A stretch of 64,000 nt of DNA from positions 1,134,859 through 1,198,858 of the forward strand of contig JADFUC010002431.1 in NCBI GenBank assembly GCA_019722365.1, read 5' to 3'. The notes under the pieces are model-generated. The model did no database searches. It had not been told where the DNA came from and saw nothing but the letters and a program-made list of their open reading frames with translations. The DNA comes from Lithospermum erythrorhizon. Lineage: Eukaryota; Streptophyta; Magnoliopsida; Boraginales; Boraginaceae. Position numbers and translations under genes: made by a program. Shown here piece after piece: positions 35,930 through 47,949 of this stretch (its first letter is position 1; each line of letters starts with the position of its first letter).

Positions 35930-36480
35930 CTATTCAAATATTCAAACTATTCAACTATTCAATAAATTGATAACTATTCAAATATTCAAACGTAATAAAA
36001 CGCATAAATATTCAATAAAAACATTCAACTATTCAACTATCAATAAAATATTGTATCATAAAAAATGATATAATCAGAATCAAAACGACAACTATCAACT
36101 ATTCAACGGAATGAAAACTATCTCACCTATCAACTATCAAGTGGTAAAACGAATGAAAAACGACAACTATCAACTATTCAACTATACAAATTATAAACGA
36201 ATGAAAAACCCTCGAAAAATGAAAACAAATATAAAAGAACTCCTCATCAAAAATCAAACTTAATAATATAACTACTCCATCAAAAATTAATCTCGAATAT
36301 AACTATTCAACTTTAATGAAATTAACTACTCGAATATAACTATAACTACTCGAATATAACTCGAATAGAAGCTCATCAAAAAATTAAACTCGAATATAAC
36401 TACTCGAAAAAATCAAACTCGAATATAACTATTCAACTATTCAACTTTAATGAAATTAACTACTCGATCAACTTCGAATA
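35930..36480. repeat. Low-complexity array of 'caactattcaa' and 'ctcgaatataacta' phrases
   Basis: Dozens of short, shuffled repeats of 'caactattcaa', 'aactatcaactattc', 'gaatgaaaaacg' and 'tactcgaatataact'. Unit length is irregular and spacers are not uniform. Non-coding. Confidence 0.8.
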
Positions 36481-36842
36481 TAACATATGAAAATATAATT
36501 GATGAATTATTAGCAAAAAAACATAATGTAACATGGGCTTGTAGGAATCTAACCTTAATCAATTGTGCAGGCGGGCGGGCGTTGCTTATGATTGTTGCTT
36601 CCGCTGAGAGTGAGGGTCGGGCGTGTTGGCCGATCGCCGTATGTAGAGGAGTGGGGGAGTTGGTCACGATCGTCAAGCAGTCAAGTGGGCGGCTATCGAT
36701 CGATTTAGAGCGGGGTTGACGCTGATCGATTTTGAGGGAGGGCTTCATGTTCAGATTTTTAGGGGAAGCACAAGACAAAAGACCTAAATGATCTGGGGGA
36801 TGTTTGAATTGAATAACTTATTTACTAATAGTGACGGTCAGA

Positions 36843-37080
36843 GTATGGATATTTTTATTTTATAATTATTTTTAACAAGAAATATATTTAAAAACCCGAC
36901 GTTATAATCTAGCTAAAAGTCAACTATAATAAAACACGTGAGACTCGGAAGAGATTTAGACATTTTTATTTTATAATTATTTTTTATCAGTTAATATTAA
37001 AATAACCCGACGCTAAACCGTAGCTAAAAGTCAACTATAATAAAACATTTGAGTATCTGTGACATACTGCTTTTTGGGCT
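36843..37080. repeat. Two-copy tandem repeat, about 115 bp
   Basis: Both copies contain 'tttttattttataattattt', then 'acccgacg', then 'tagctaaaagtcaactataa' and 'taaaaca'. The starts are near 36846 and 36961. Confidence 0.75.
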
Positions 37081-37099
37081 TTATATTGATTTTCTTTTT

Positions 37100-37260
37100 A
37101 AATTTTTTTTCCACCCCGACTCTATACCGTCACCAAACCGACTCCATATAAAGCCCAATTTGAACTATTCGGGCTAAGTAAAAACCCGACACTAGCCCGA
37201 CTCCATACCGACGCTTAAATCTCCGGGAAATGATTTACCTCGCCACGCTTCGGGCTCAGA
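37100..37260. repeat. Right-hand cluster of the 'cccgactccataccgacgc' motif
   Basis: 'ccccgactctataccgtc', 'accgactccatataaagccc' and 'cccgactccataccgacgc' repeat the motif seen at 30396-30620, with 'cgggct' interspersed. It is the last cluster of the zone before the thaumatin-like gene. Confidence 0.6.
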
Positions 37261-37573
37261 TCAAGAGGTGCAACTAATTAACCATATCCAAATACTTCAT
37301 AAATATTCCTATAGTATAAATCTTTTTTTTTTTCAAATTGATCACCCATAAAAGTACAAATGAATCAATCCAAGTTGAGTGACAACTGAGAACATATTAT
37401 TTTAGTAAATGAAAACATACAATCCTGTTTATTCCAATCTATTACAATACAGACTTATAATAAAATTCCATATGTTGGAGATTTATTCAAAAACTAGTAA
37501 TACATGATTATTGGTTCTCCAAGTGCAAGAATCATAATTTTCCTTTAAGAAAAAGGAATCATGCATGATCTTC

Positions 37574-39299
37574 TTAGCAAAACTCAACAAGATAATTAGC
37601 TCCAGTAGGACATGTAGCAGTACTGGTGCGATCATCATAGGCATAGCTATAAGCATCAGGACAAGCTTGCTTAACAACCTTGGAATATTCTGATGGTGAG
37701 CACTTATCAGGTGAATTGAACGCCCCCTTGCAACAATCACTATCACTATTAGTCTGAAGACAAGCACTCTTACAAGCGATGTTACCTCCATTTGGACCAC
37801 GGACTCTCAGATCTGCCGGACAAACCTGATTGTTAATATCGGCTTGGCAGCTTATAGATCTACACCCATCAGGGGACACTTTTACTGGTAAATTGAATCC
37901 ATCAACAAGACTAATGTCATAGAAATTTTGGGTTTTAGAGTCCCCTCCTGGTAACGTTATTTCGACTAATGACACTGGTGGTACACCACCATTGCCATTA
38001 CATGTTACACTGCCTGAGCCGCATTCACCTGTGGCGCAACCAGTGCCGGCACCAGAGCATCCAGTTCTTGCCCAGATTCTTCCGGACCAATCTCCTGGAA
38101 GCTCTATGTTCCCCTCTGCTTTGGATGCTAATTCGAAGCCAGTTGTTGAAGGTGCTCCTCCACTTGATGTTAGAGTTGCTGGCCATATCTTGTCATTGCA
38201 ATTGTTTCTTACTTTCACAGTGATTGCATGGATCCCTGCAATGTTAATGTATCTTATTAGTTTTCTTTTTATCTTAATTCCATTCGAATGACGAGTTAGA
38301 TTTTACAATATACGGAACTACAAATATTGGTTTGATAGCACTCATTTTTTAACATATATATATATATGAGCTAAGCATTGATCTCAACTATTGAATATTT
38401 CATTTTTTAGTCAAATACATATCGAATATTTCTTTTTTAATGAATAAATTATCTATTTATCATTTAGTAATAGGGTACTAATAATATAGTGGTGTTACTG
38501 CTGTCACGCTACCATTATACTGGTTATTAACATATCACTTATAAAACTCTATCTAAGTTTTGAATTACTATAATGGTTCTGTTAAAATATATAGTGCATG
38601 ATAAGGAGAGGTATCAACCAAAGTATGATTTTTAATGTATTTTTTCTATTCAGATAGCGTTTACAATTATAAAAAGTTGTTTTATTTAAGTTGAAATATA
38701 TTTCTATCGATCATAACTTATTACATAAAAATAGAATGAAATCTCTCACTTAAATTGATCGAGTAGAAAGAAATATGCTGATATGCATGCTTGCTTAATT
38801 AATTTATGAGAAGTTCAATTGTTCAACTGAAAGTAAAGGAAAACTTAGAAATAATAGATAAATGCATAATTATCATCGAATGCGAAATACGTAGAGGACA
38901 CCTTGGATATGCATACAAAATTTTGTTTAGGTAACTAAGTTTATTTATTTGAATTTTATACTAGATAAAAAAAAACTGCTTTCCTCCATATTTTTTGAAA
39001 CCCAACTTTCTAGAATGTTTTATAACAACGAACGATCTATAATTCGATGTATGACATGTTACCTTCAATAATTAATAAACTATGAATAAAAAAATCGACT
39101 AAACATGTGTGTGTCTGAAGTTTCTCAATTATTCACTTGAAAACATGATTCTATAACAATTTGAAATATATGTAATATGATCTTTAATTTTGATAGGATT
39201 ATTATTGTAACAACATTTTTCCAAAAAAGTTTGAAAACAAGACTCACCAAGAACAAAGAATGACAAGAAGAGGGCATGGAAAAGAATTTTGAATGCCAT
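37574..39299 (-). CDS. Thaumatin-like protein (PR-5 family), secreted
   Basis: Two exons on the minus strand, 39299-39248 and 38235-37574, with a 1012-bp GT-AG intron, give 237 residues. The first exon codes for a hydrophobic signal peptide (MAFKILFHALFLSFFVL). The second continues GIHAITVKVRNNC. The mature chain has the family's 16 Cys. Recognisable elements are [93 protein letters not shown] and YLVEFC. The acidic-cleft Glu and Asp residues (VEITL, YDISLVD) are there. The size matches large, 16-Cys TLPs. Such proteins are secreted, often bind beta-1,3-glucan or act against fungi, and are induced by stress. A TATA box lies 42-50 bp upstream of the ATG. A damaged paralogue lies 4.4 kb upstream on the same strand. 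Confidence 0.93.
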
Positions 39300-39340
39300 T
39301 GTCTCTAATTTGATATATGAATTTGATGCATGTTCGCAAG

Positions 39341-39349
39341 CTATTTATA
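39341..39349 (-). promoter_or_regulatory. TATA box of the thaumatin-like gene
   Basis: On the minus strand this reads 'tataaatag', 42-50 bp before the ATG. It is a near-consensus plant TATA box and implies a very short 5' UTR. Confidence 0.6.
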
Positions 39350-42300
39350 GAATGAAAAAATAGAATTTTAAAACAAACCCTTTGTCTTGACTTGACTCGT
39401 ATTTATTAGTCAATTAGATTTTTCTAATTGAAGAAGCAAATAGTACTCGGTATATACAAGGAAGCGTTTATTAGACACCATCAAATTTTTTACATACCAA
39501 CATAAAAAATTAATTTACCTACTATATATATAATACTACTATTTTGGGATAGTCAATTTTTGAAATTTAACCATTGAAATAAGTAAAGCCAATGTGTATC
39601 TTATACTAATGCCATCCTAAAAGAATGGTCAAGTTTGATTTCATTAGTTAATATTATCATTGAAACCTTAATTGTCACCGTAACTTTTTATTCGAATCAC
39701 ATTATAATGTTATCATAATAATTTATATTTTCATCAATTATAAAAATTCAAAATAGATTATAATGAATATCTCTTTAGATTCGTGTATAATATAACTACA
39801 TTGAACAATTCTATATACGTATGACGTTGGTAACCCACTAAAACATTCCAATTCAATGGCGTTCGGCTCGGCAAAACAAGAGGATGAGTGTAAAAAAGAC
39901 TTTTATTGGCACTAAACTACGGAATATTACATTGTTTCAGTCGACGAGTTCAACACTCAATTGCCAAAACATATACAACTCCAACCCAAAAGACAATACA
40001 ATGATGAGCAATTTCCAAATATTGGATTGAATGGATTCTCCTTATTAAAAATATCAAAATAAATTTCATTACTACGGACAACAAATTTTTAAGTTTTAGT
40101 TGATAGGTATAATAATAAATTGGTTGAAGATATTAAGTATTATTCTTTTTTTCTCTAAAAAATGTATAATGTTGATTTTTAAAATTTTGAACTCAACAGT
40201 ATTATATATTGTACAATATTTTATAAAAGTTATATCAAAATATATAGTTTCCATGCATATACTTTAATGTTATAACATGATAATTTCGACCATATTTCTT
40301 AATTTTGACCATTGAAAAAAGAGATAATTAAGGAATGGAGATAGTAATATATTTTCGACCTCATATAGGTTATCATCAAGTAAATATAATATTTAATTAC
40401 CTTATTTGAACATAGGAGGGAGGAATCATATGTTTTTTTTAATGTGTCAATTCTGGTTATAAATTTTGTCAAATTAAATTTGCAAAATATTGTTAATTAT
40501 GAAAATTAAAAAGATTAACAACTTTTAAAAAATGAAGTTAATATTTATTCTACCCGTTGTATTTTCAAACTTCTATCTCTGGAAATTAAACAGATATGAA
40601 GGATCAATATCCTTCGACTCTATAGCTGTCAATTGTCAAATTATCAGGTAATTTGTAATATATCCGCTCGGTACACGCTTCGAAAATCGGATTCGATTGC
40701 CGATCCTATTAATTATTAGGGTCGAATGTGAATATAATGGATTGCTCGATATATAAAAGAATAGTACAATTACACGGCTCAATAAAATATTTGCCGATCG
40801 AATTAACTGATATTAGCTTAAACTTGACTCGATAACATAATTACTCGAGCCTGATAATAAAAAAACAGGAGGAAAAAGTGGTAACTGTAACTGACAATGG
40901 CAAGTTATGATCTAAATTCTCAAGTGTAAAGTGATATCAATTTGCCCAATGATTCAACGAACGAACCATATCCTGAAGAAACCGCCATGTATTATCAAAT
41001 AATTGGAAGCCAATTTCATCCAGAACCTTAGTATGAGAGGCAAGGAATGGTTCAATGAAGAACCTTAGTATGAGAGAAGCATGTAAATTAAATAGGAGAA
41101 AAGAAGACCAAGACCGGCAACAAGTCTACGGTCACATCTAAGAGTGAAACGTACGCATGAATTTTTTTCAAACATTTGGAAATTTATTACGGAGTATATA
41201 TGGACCTGAAGATGTATTTTCTCTGTCAAATGCCTAAGCCTTGTCGAGGAATTAGGGATATAGGGACAGTTGCCCCTAATTTTAGAAATATAATTTATTA
41301 AATATTTATAAAATTATAATCATTTTTTCTAAAATTACGTTGCCTGGGATTCCTTAAATTGTGATTTTTTATACCATAGACAAATAATCCGATTCTTTAT
41401 ACAAAACTTAATTCCTATGAACTACCATCATTTTGAAAAAGTAATAAATGGTCATTTAGAATTTAGGTATTTACAACCGACATGCATCTATGGTCTAGCA
41501 TCTCTCATCTTTGGTCGACAGAATAATGAGAGGAAGCAGTAGTAGCGGATTCAGAATTTATTCAGAGGGGAACGAATGAATTTATACCATATAAATAAAG
41601 AAAAATGTTAAATAAAGGACTGTGGATGAAATAATTTTTTAAAAAAAATGAATATAATTTTGAAAATAAATAAATAGTATAATTATTGTTTTTCTTGAAA
41701 TTAAGGATCGTCTCTTATGCCTTCTTCTAGTTTCATCATTAAGAAGATGCATGGTAGGGGTAGAACATATACTTAATAACAAGGTGGTGTATCAGCTTCC
41801 TTATTGTGGGTTGATCGGATCCATAATAAATTTTTAGAGGAGACACTCGCCACTCGCCAGCTTAGGATTGGGGTGTCTTTATTTCACTTTTATCATCTTC
41901 AACATCATTATCTTCTTCAACATCATTTATTAACAAAATAAGAAATCATGTTTTTTGAAATAATTAAAGAGTAACACTTAAATTTAATAAAATCCTATGA
42001 GGAATTTATTTCTGAAATTATTAGGCTAACGTAATGTCGACGACATACGTCCGTTAAGCACTCGAACGCGAAGAATGATGTTCATGTCCACCTGACGGCG
42101 ATTTTCAGCTACGCTTCAACGCGACGACACACCATATAATTATCGGCTCGCCCATTGGCACACCAAACCATCGGACGTTAGCAATTTATTATTCACAATT
42201 CACATTTATTTACACTATTACAAATAAAAAATAAACCACACACATCCACCAGGTTAGACTCTAAGCATGGACAATGGTGGGATTACAGTAATTTCCAAAT

Positions 42301-42640
42301 TCCAATTGTGTTTTATTACCAGACAAGCTCGATAATACATCTAAGGAGCCCAACTAGGCCCAATCAATGCTATCTGGCAGTGGAAGAAACTAGTAAATGG
42401 ACATATTAAGGCCTATTATTTGGTTGCAGGCCTTGAGGGTAGAGGTAAAGTAATGAGCTTAAATGAGTCATTGATCAAGATATAACACTAATTGAAAACA
42501 TACAATACCCATTAGCCAAAGGCCATTGAGTTTATTCAATTACATAGTAGAACAATATATACACATACACTTGGAGCTTATTTTATTCAAATACGTTCTC
42601 CCCATACAAGGATCATAATCCTTTCAAGGAAAAAAGGAGC
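39350..42640. other. AT-rich spacer between the two thaumatin-like copies
   Basis: No gene is recognised. 'gcagtagtagcggattcaga' at about 41539 and 'gacagttgcccctaatttt' at about 41267 look like ends of a non-autonomous hAT-type element. A short GC-richer patch lies at 42040-42170 and has no open frame. Confidence 0.4.
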
Positions 42641-42648
42641 CATAATCT

Positions 42649-43298
42649 CATGGGCAAAACTCAATAACATAATCAATCCCAGCATGACAAACAAAAGTGC
42701 TTGTAGCATCATCATATGCATAACTATAAGCATCAGGACAGGCCTGCTTAAAAATCTTGGAATATTCTGAAGGTGGGCATTTTTCAGCTGTATTGAACTC
42801 GCCCCTACAACAATATACAAGCACTCTTGCACCCTATTGCCTTACCACCATTCTTCCCATGAACAACTAGCTCAGGGGGACACCCCTTATTGTTAATATC
42901 AACAGGGCAACTTATTGTCTTGCAATTCCCTTCAGGGATCACTTTGACTGGTAAATTGAAACCATCAACTAGACTAATGTAGTAGAAATCCTCGCGTTGA
43001 TTTAGTCCTCCCGCGAACGTGATTTCTACAAGGGAAACAGGGGGGTTTCCCCCGTTTCCATTGCATGATACATGAGTCGAGCCACATTCACCAGTAGCGC
43101 AGGCGGAGCCTGTGCTTGAGCAACCAGTTCTTGCCCAGATTCTTCCTGACCAATTGGCTGGGACATCTATGTTGGAATCTCCTTTGGATGCTAATTCGAA
43201 CCCAGTAGTTGAGGCTGCTCCTCCAGATGATGTAAGAGTTGCTGGCCAAATCATTTCTTCGCAATTGTTTCTTACAGTTATAGTGATTGAATGGATCC
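42649..43298 (-). pseudogene. Thaumatin-like protein pseudogene (exon 2 only, frameshifted)
   Basis: This is a second copy of the thaumatin-like exon 2, with the same splice acceptor context (cag before ggatccat) and the same start (GIHSITITVRNNC). The copy is readable through WPATLTSSGGAASTTGFELA, RIWARTGC, PPVSLVEITF, SLVDGFNLPV and CKSAC. There the 23 nt between 'gcttgt' and 'ttgttg' in the intact copy are reduced to 3 nt, a net loss of 20 nt that shifts the frame. The remaining C-terminal part ([32 protein letters not shown]) is still open in another frame up to a TGA at 42651-42649. No signal-peptide exon like that at 39248-39299 could be seen upstream. It is a tandem duplicate that lost function. 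Confidence 0.85.
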
Positions 43299-45241
43299 CT
43301 GAGATGTTAATTTAGCTTAGTTATTTTGTCATAAATTATGTTCAAACGACTAATTAATTTTTTCAACATATATAGCTCTATTGCAATTTCAACTATGATT
43401 TACAATAAGTAGTGTATTATATATATCTATGACGTTCCATTCGTTCGATCTTCCATATTGTTGGTAGTTTATTTAACATAAACATAGGTAGCTTATATGA
43501 TACTTAAAAAAGTATAAACGTGTTACATTAATTTTAATTCTAGATCAATTCTATATGATATTTAAAAAGCTGCTGAACTGGCTACATTAACGATTCGAAT
43601 ATTGGCGAATAAGCTCACAAAGACTTCTACAGACAAAGTTTGGGATCGAACTCATTAAGAAGACAGTGTTTCTGTAAGCTTAACACAAAAGGCAAAAATG
43701 GGTGCTTTTGCCCAACTTAACATACTAACAACCTAAAACTATATAGTGATTGTGCTAAGACATGGCTGGTTGCAAATAAAAGCTTCTGACTACTTGATTA
43801 TCAGGCTAACATATCGAACAATAATTCTTTACTAATTATGCTGTATTCAGGGTAAAAAATTAAAAATTAAAATTATATGATACTTAAGTATATATGGTGT
43901 GTTTGTCCAATACTTTGTACCAATATTTATTTTCAACCTAATGCACATTGGTTCATCAGGTGCCATTTGTTTGGGTTCAAGTACATATAGACTAAAATAT
44001 AAAAAATGTGTTGGTATCCAATTCAAATTGAACGTCATTTGTAGCAAATCAATATAGGTTCCCGAATAGCTCTAACAATTAACACCTTATTAAGTACCTT
44101 CTTTAATAACAGCTAACTAACACCATGTGTATGTATGCACCATGTGAAGTGTAATTACCATCATCAATACAATACGAATAGTATTCCGTGAGTTCAACCT
44201 ATGATGATTGCTTAATTTTGATTTTTTTCAAAATTATTACGATAGTATCTAGAACGTTTTAATGCTCTCCGCTCCTTTTTCTAAACGATGTTTGACTTTG
44301 CACAATAATTTATACAAATTTGAATTTCTATCTCAATTTTTATTTCTTCCTTTTCATTAATTTATATTTAGTCTTCATAATTTGAATTAATTTAGAATTT
44401 ATTTTTGACAAAAGCTCTCAAATATTTGTGGATGGAGGGGGTATTAGTTAAAATTGACTTATTTTCTAAATACATATAAAAATTGTGATACAAGTTTGAC
44501 GAAATGAAAATATAGTAAAAGTAGATAATCTTCATGAGAAATGGCGGAGTAATAAATAATCTACCAAGATTTCATTTCTATATGAAGACATGATTGTTTT
44601 TAATATTGATAAGAGCTCCATGAATGCGTAACTCTAAAAACTAATTGAATAACGAGGAATAATCAAGATCTTATATATTAACTCGAAATACCAACTACCA
44701 ACGTTTGACGTATAAATTTAACAAATATTACCAATGCGAGGTAAGTGTAGGATGGGGCGGAGGGCAAAGCGGGGGCACACTATACACTTTTTAATGAAAT
44801 GACAATTTTGCCCTTAATGAAACTTCCTAACTACTACACTTGCAAAAAAGGGGAGGAAAATAGTCATTTTACACCCAAACCCAACACTATTTGGGTGTGT
44901 GTATATCACCAAGTGCCAGATATGAAGAGCTTGTTTGGATATTTTAGTCCCTATACTTGAAGCGGCAGTGACAAAATACCATTTTATCGCGACTCAATGC
45001 GCATTTTAAGTAATATAGTCATTTCAATTAACGAAATTAAAAGCAGATGAGTAGCCACAGCGCCTGGGACACTAAAAAAATGTTTCTTTAGGTGACCGGA
45101 AATAGTCTGCGTGGTGCCTGCATTACTAAAAATAAGATGCGAACTACATGTAATAATTAAAACTATAGACATGACCTATCACCCACCAGTTCTTTCATTG
45201 TAGAGTTAATGACTATTACTATTTTAAGTTCACACACAGTA

Positions 45242-45268
45242 ATATATATATATATATATATATATATG
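45242..45268. repeat. AT dinucleotide microsatellite
   Basis: Short (AT)n run. Confidence 0.9.
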
Positions 45269-45487
45269 CTAATTTAGAACTCTTTCATCCTAAGAGATCA
45301 TTATTTTACATTTTCAATTATCATAATTAGCAAATCTAATTGCCTTAATTCCAAACACATTTTGATCTCTTCCAAATGTCATATCAATATAGATTATTAT
45401 ATATCTCTCCATCTTTACATTGTCACATTTCGACTTTCGATTTTTTCATAATCGAACTGATCGCAGTTTTGTTTCAGGTCAGAGGAG

Positions 45488-45650
45488 TCATTTTATGAAA
45501 AATATATAAAAAAGTATATTTCAATTCTTTTATTGGATATATTTTCTTTTCATGAAATATTATACAATACAAACAAAATATCTATGGTCAAAGTTCAACT
45601 ATAAAAAGTAAAAATCAAAATGCGATAATCTTTTGCGATTTTAAGGAATA
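45488..45650. mobile_element. Second copy of the foldback MITE at 29901-30130, inverted
   Basis: Reverse-complemented, the segment matches the other copy from its left arm through the centre: 'cgcattttgattttt', 'atagttgaactttgac', 'tttgtattgtataatattt', 'atatatttttcataaaat'. The second arm is decayed or missing. Confidence 0.65.
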
Positions 45651-46109
45651 ACAAATTATGTCAAAAATATTATTATATATTTTGATGTACTTTTTTTCAA
45701 ATGTCATACATGCAACATTCATTAAAAATTATTCAATTCTAAAAAAGTCAATCAATAAAAATTTAAAATTGAATGATCGCTTAGTTAACGTAGATACTAT
45801 TATATATTTGTGTTGTTGTCCTGACTTGCCCGGCCCCCTTCACTCACTTGTTCACTATTATAACTGTAGAATATATAAGCAGACATCTTCATTTCATTGG
45901 TTGAATAGTAAGCTACTATACATACTATATGTCTATATGCTTCAGCTTGTTCTAAATAATACGGAGTATAAGACTCTTTATTGTCTATAATATTTTCATT
46001 TTCTTTTTTACTCATATTTTCATTGATATGATGAAATCCGTTGAACTTTAGTGTCCTCATAAGTCTAAACTTACTCCTATCCACTAAGTAGATGACTGAC
46101 ATTAATCAT

Positions 46110-47170
46110 GATCATTTCACACAACAGTGATAAATCAATAATAAATTTAACACTATATTGCCATGATCAAAATTGATTCGATCAATTTTTTTGGCACCTA
46201 AAATGGGGCCCGATGGGAATATAATAAAAAAAAACAAAGTGGCATCAAATCCACCAAAGAACTCGCCACCGGGCAAATTGGCCGGGTTAGTTGTTTTATT
46301 TTATTTTTCTCTTATTTTTAAAATCATTTTTTGTACAATAATTAAGCAAAAATATATATATATATATCACTATTTTTTATTTTTGAGATCTATAAATGTG
46401 CATTGGGCTTTATCATTTGAATTCCAAAAAAAATTTGATTTTTTACACAATTTTTATTAATTGTATTAAAATTATGAATTTTTTTGAAATTAAAAATATA
46501 TATATTTAAACGAGGATAAAATTATATGGAATATAAAAATTAATTACACCCCTCGCACGCTTTGTAAAAAGCTGGGGTGTTATTTTGAGGCGTGTCGATT
46601 CAAGGTATAGGTTATCAATTTGACATCACCGCGGGATAAGTCAATGGCGTAGATCAAACGACGCCAATCGGCGATCATTTCACACAACAGATTAATCACA
46701 CACCTGACACCATGCGCTAAGGATCAAGAATTAACTGGGATCAATTTTACAAAACGCGTGGCTCATGTAATATAATAACACAAAAACAAAAGGGTATCAA
46801 CCACTGCCAGCCGCCACTTGGCAAACAATGTCAAGTTGTTTTATTTTTTTCTTCATTTTTAAAATTATTTTTTACAGAATAATTAAGCAAAATTTTCAAA
46901 AATATATACCATTATTTTTTATTTTTCGAGATCAATAACAGACAAAATAGATTATTCGATACCAAATTTTTTTTTGATTTTTTACACAATTTTTATTAAT
47001 TGTATTAAAATATTATGAATTTTTAAATTCAAAAAATATATTTTAGAAATGAAATAAATGATATGGAAGAGAGAGAAATTAATTTGACACCCCGTACCGT
47101 TGGATAAAAAAGCGCGGTTATTTGGCGCTACAATGGACGCGACAAGCAGGTCAGTCAAATTTTACACTGC
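46110..47170. repeat. Two-unit tandem duplication, period about 563 bp
   Basis: Units start at 46110 and 46673, both with 'gatcatttcacacaacag'. They share, in order, 'gatcaattt', 'taatataataa', 'cgccac..ggcaaa', 'ttgttttattt', 'aataattaagcaaaa' and 'tgattttttacacaattt'. 'ttattaattgtattaaaat' follows, then a GC-richer end ('acaccccg/tcgcac..', 'gcgcggttatttggcg' or 'ctggggtgttattttgaggcg'). No coding capacity is visible. Confidence 0.8.
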
Positions 47171-47949
47171 TACGCGAATTTCTGGACCAACTAGGCCCCT
47201 AGCCTCTCAATTCATTTGGGCTCAAGTAGTATATGCACAACTTAAATAAACAAATTAAAGTGTAGATTGCCATAGTTGTTGCACAAAACAGTCTCTCAGA
47301 GTTCTGAAAATTTGAGAGACAACACCACGTATGGTGAGCATTAAAAATATTGAGTCTTGATATATTGAGTCTCTCCGGAGTTCTTAGCATTAAAAATATT
47401 TATTTATGTAACTCAGTCTTGATGTATTTGTTCGACACAAACTTAAAAGATAGGTATCGATTTTGCTAAACTTGATTGATCGATTGACTGGTTGTTTACG
47501 CAACATCTTGTAATTTTTCAAAAGTCTTGATTTTTGTTATACTATGAATTAGTTTCGAATTTCAAGCAATTTTTACGCATACCTTGAAGTTTCAAAATTC
47601 GAGATTTGATCCATTCATTAAAACTTAAAATTGTGTCAAATATTTATATTATAGTCATTCTATGTAACTGCTAGAAAGTTACATTTGAATTCTCACATTT
47701 GGACTTTTCAATGCTCTTCAAGACACAACTTAAAAACGAAATATTTTTAATTCTTACGTTTGTAAAAATTATAAAAGTTGATATTTCAAAAATATATATC
47801 GAACGAATCTAAAGATCCTTACACGACTATAATTGTATTATTTATTATCGGCTAATGAGATTTCATGTCAAAAGCCAAAGCTTGATCCTAAAAAATTAAA
47901 ACGCGATCACATTTACATTTTATGAAAGATATTTATGAAGATACATACC

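Larger units (their letters stand above)
43299..46105. other. AT-rich intergenic region
   Basis: No gene is recognised. It contains a possible short MITE at about 44750-44890, whose end 'caacactatttgggtgtg' resembles 'aacactgttcgggtgtg' at 62230. It also holds the AT microsatellite at 45242-45268 and the MITE copy at 45488-45650. Confidence 0.45.

Noticed and set aside
35930..36480. CRISPR-like array
   Set aside because: This is plant nuclear DNA. Repeats are short, irregular and lack constant-length unique spacers.
30396..36833. One complete CACTA element bounded by 'cactattag' and 'ctaatagtg'
   Set aside because: The 3-bp flanks (caa and acg) do not match, and the same motif clusters continue beyond 36833. 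An end at 33714 fits the transposase start better but also lacks a matching target duplication.
42587..43254. Second functional thaumatin-like gene
   Set aside because: The 20-nt net deletion shifts the frame in a Cys-critical region, and no signal-peptide exon was seen.
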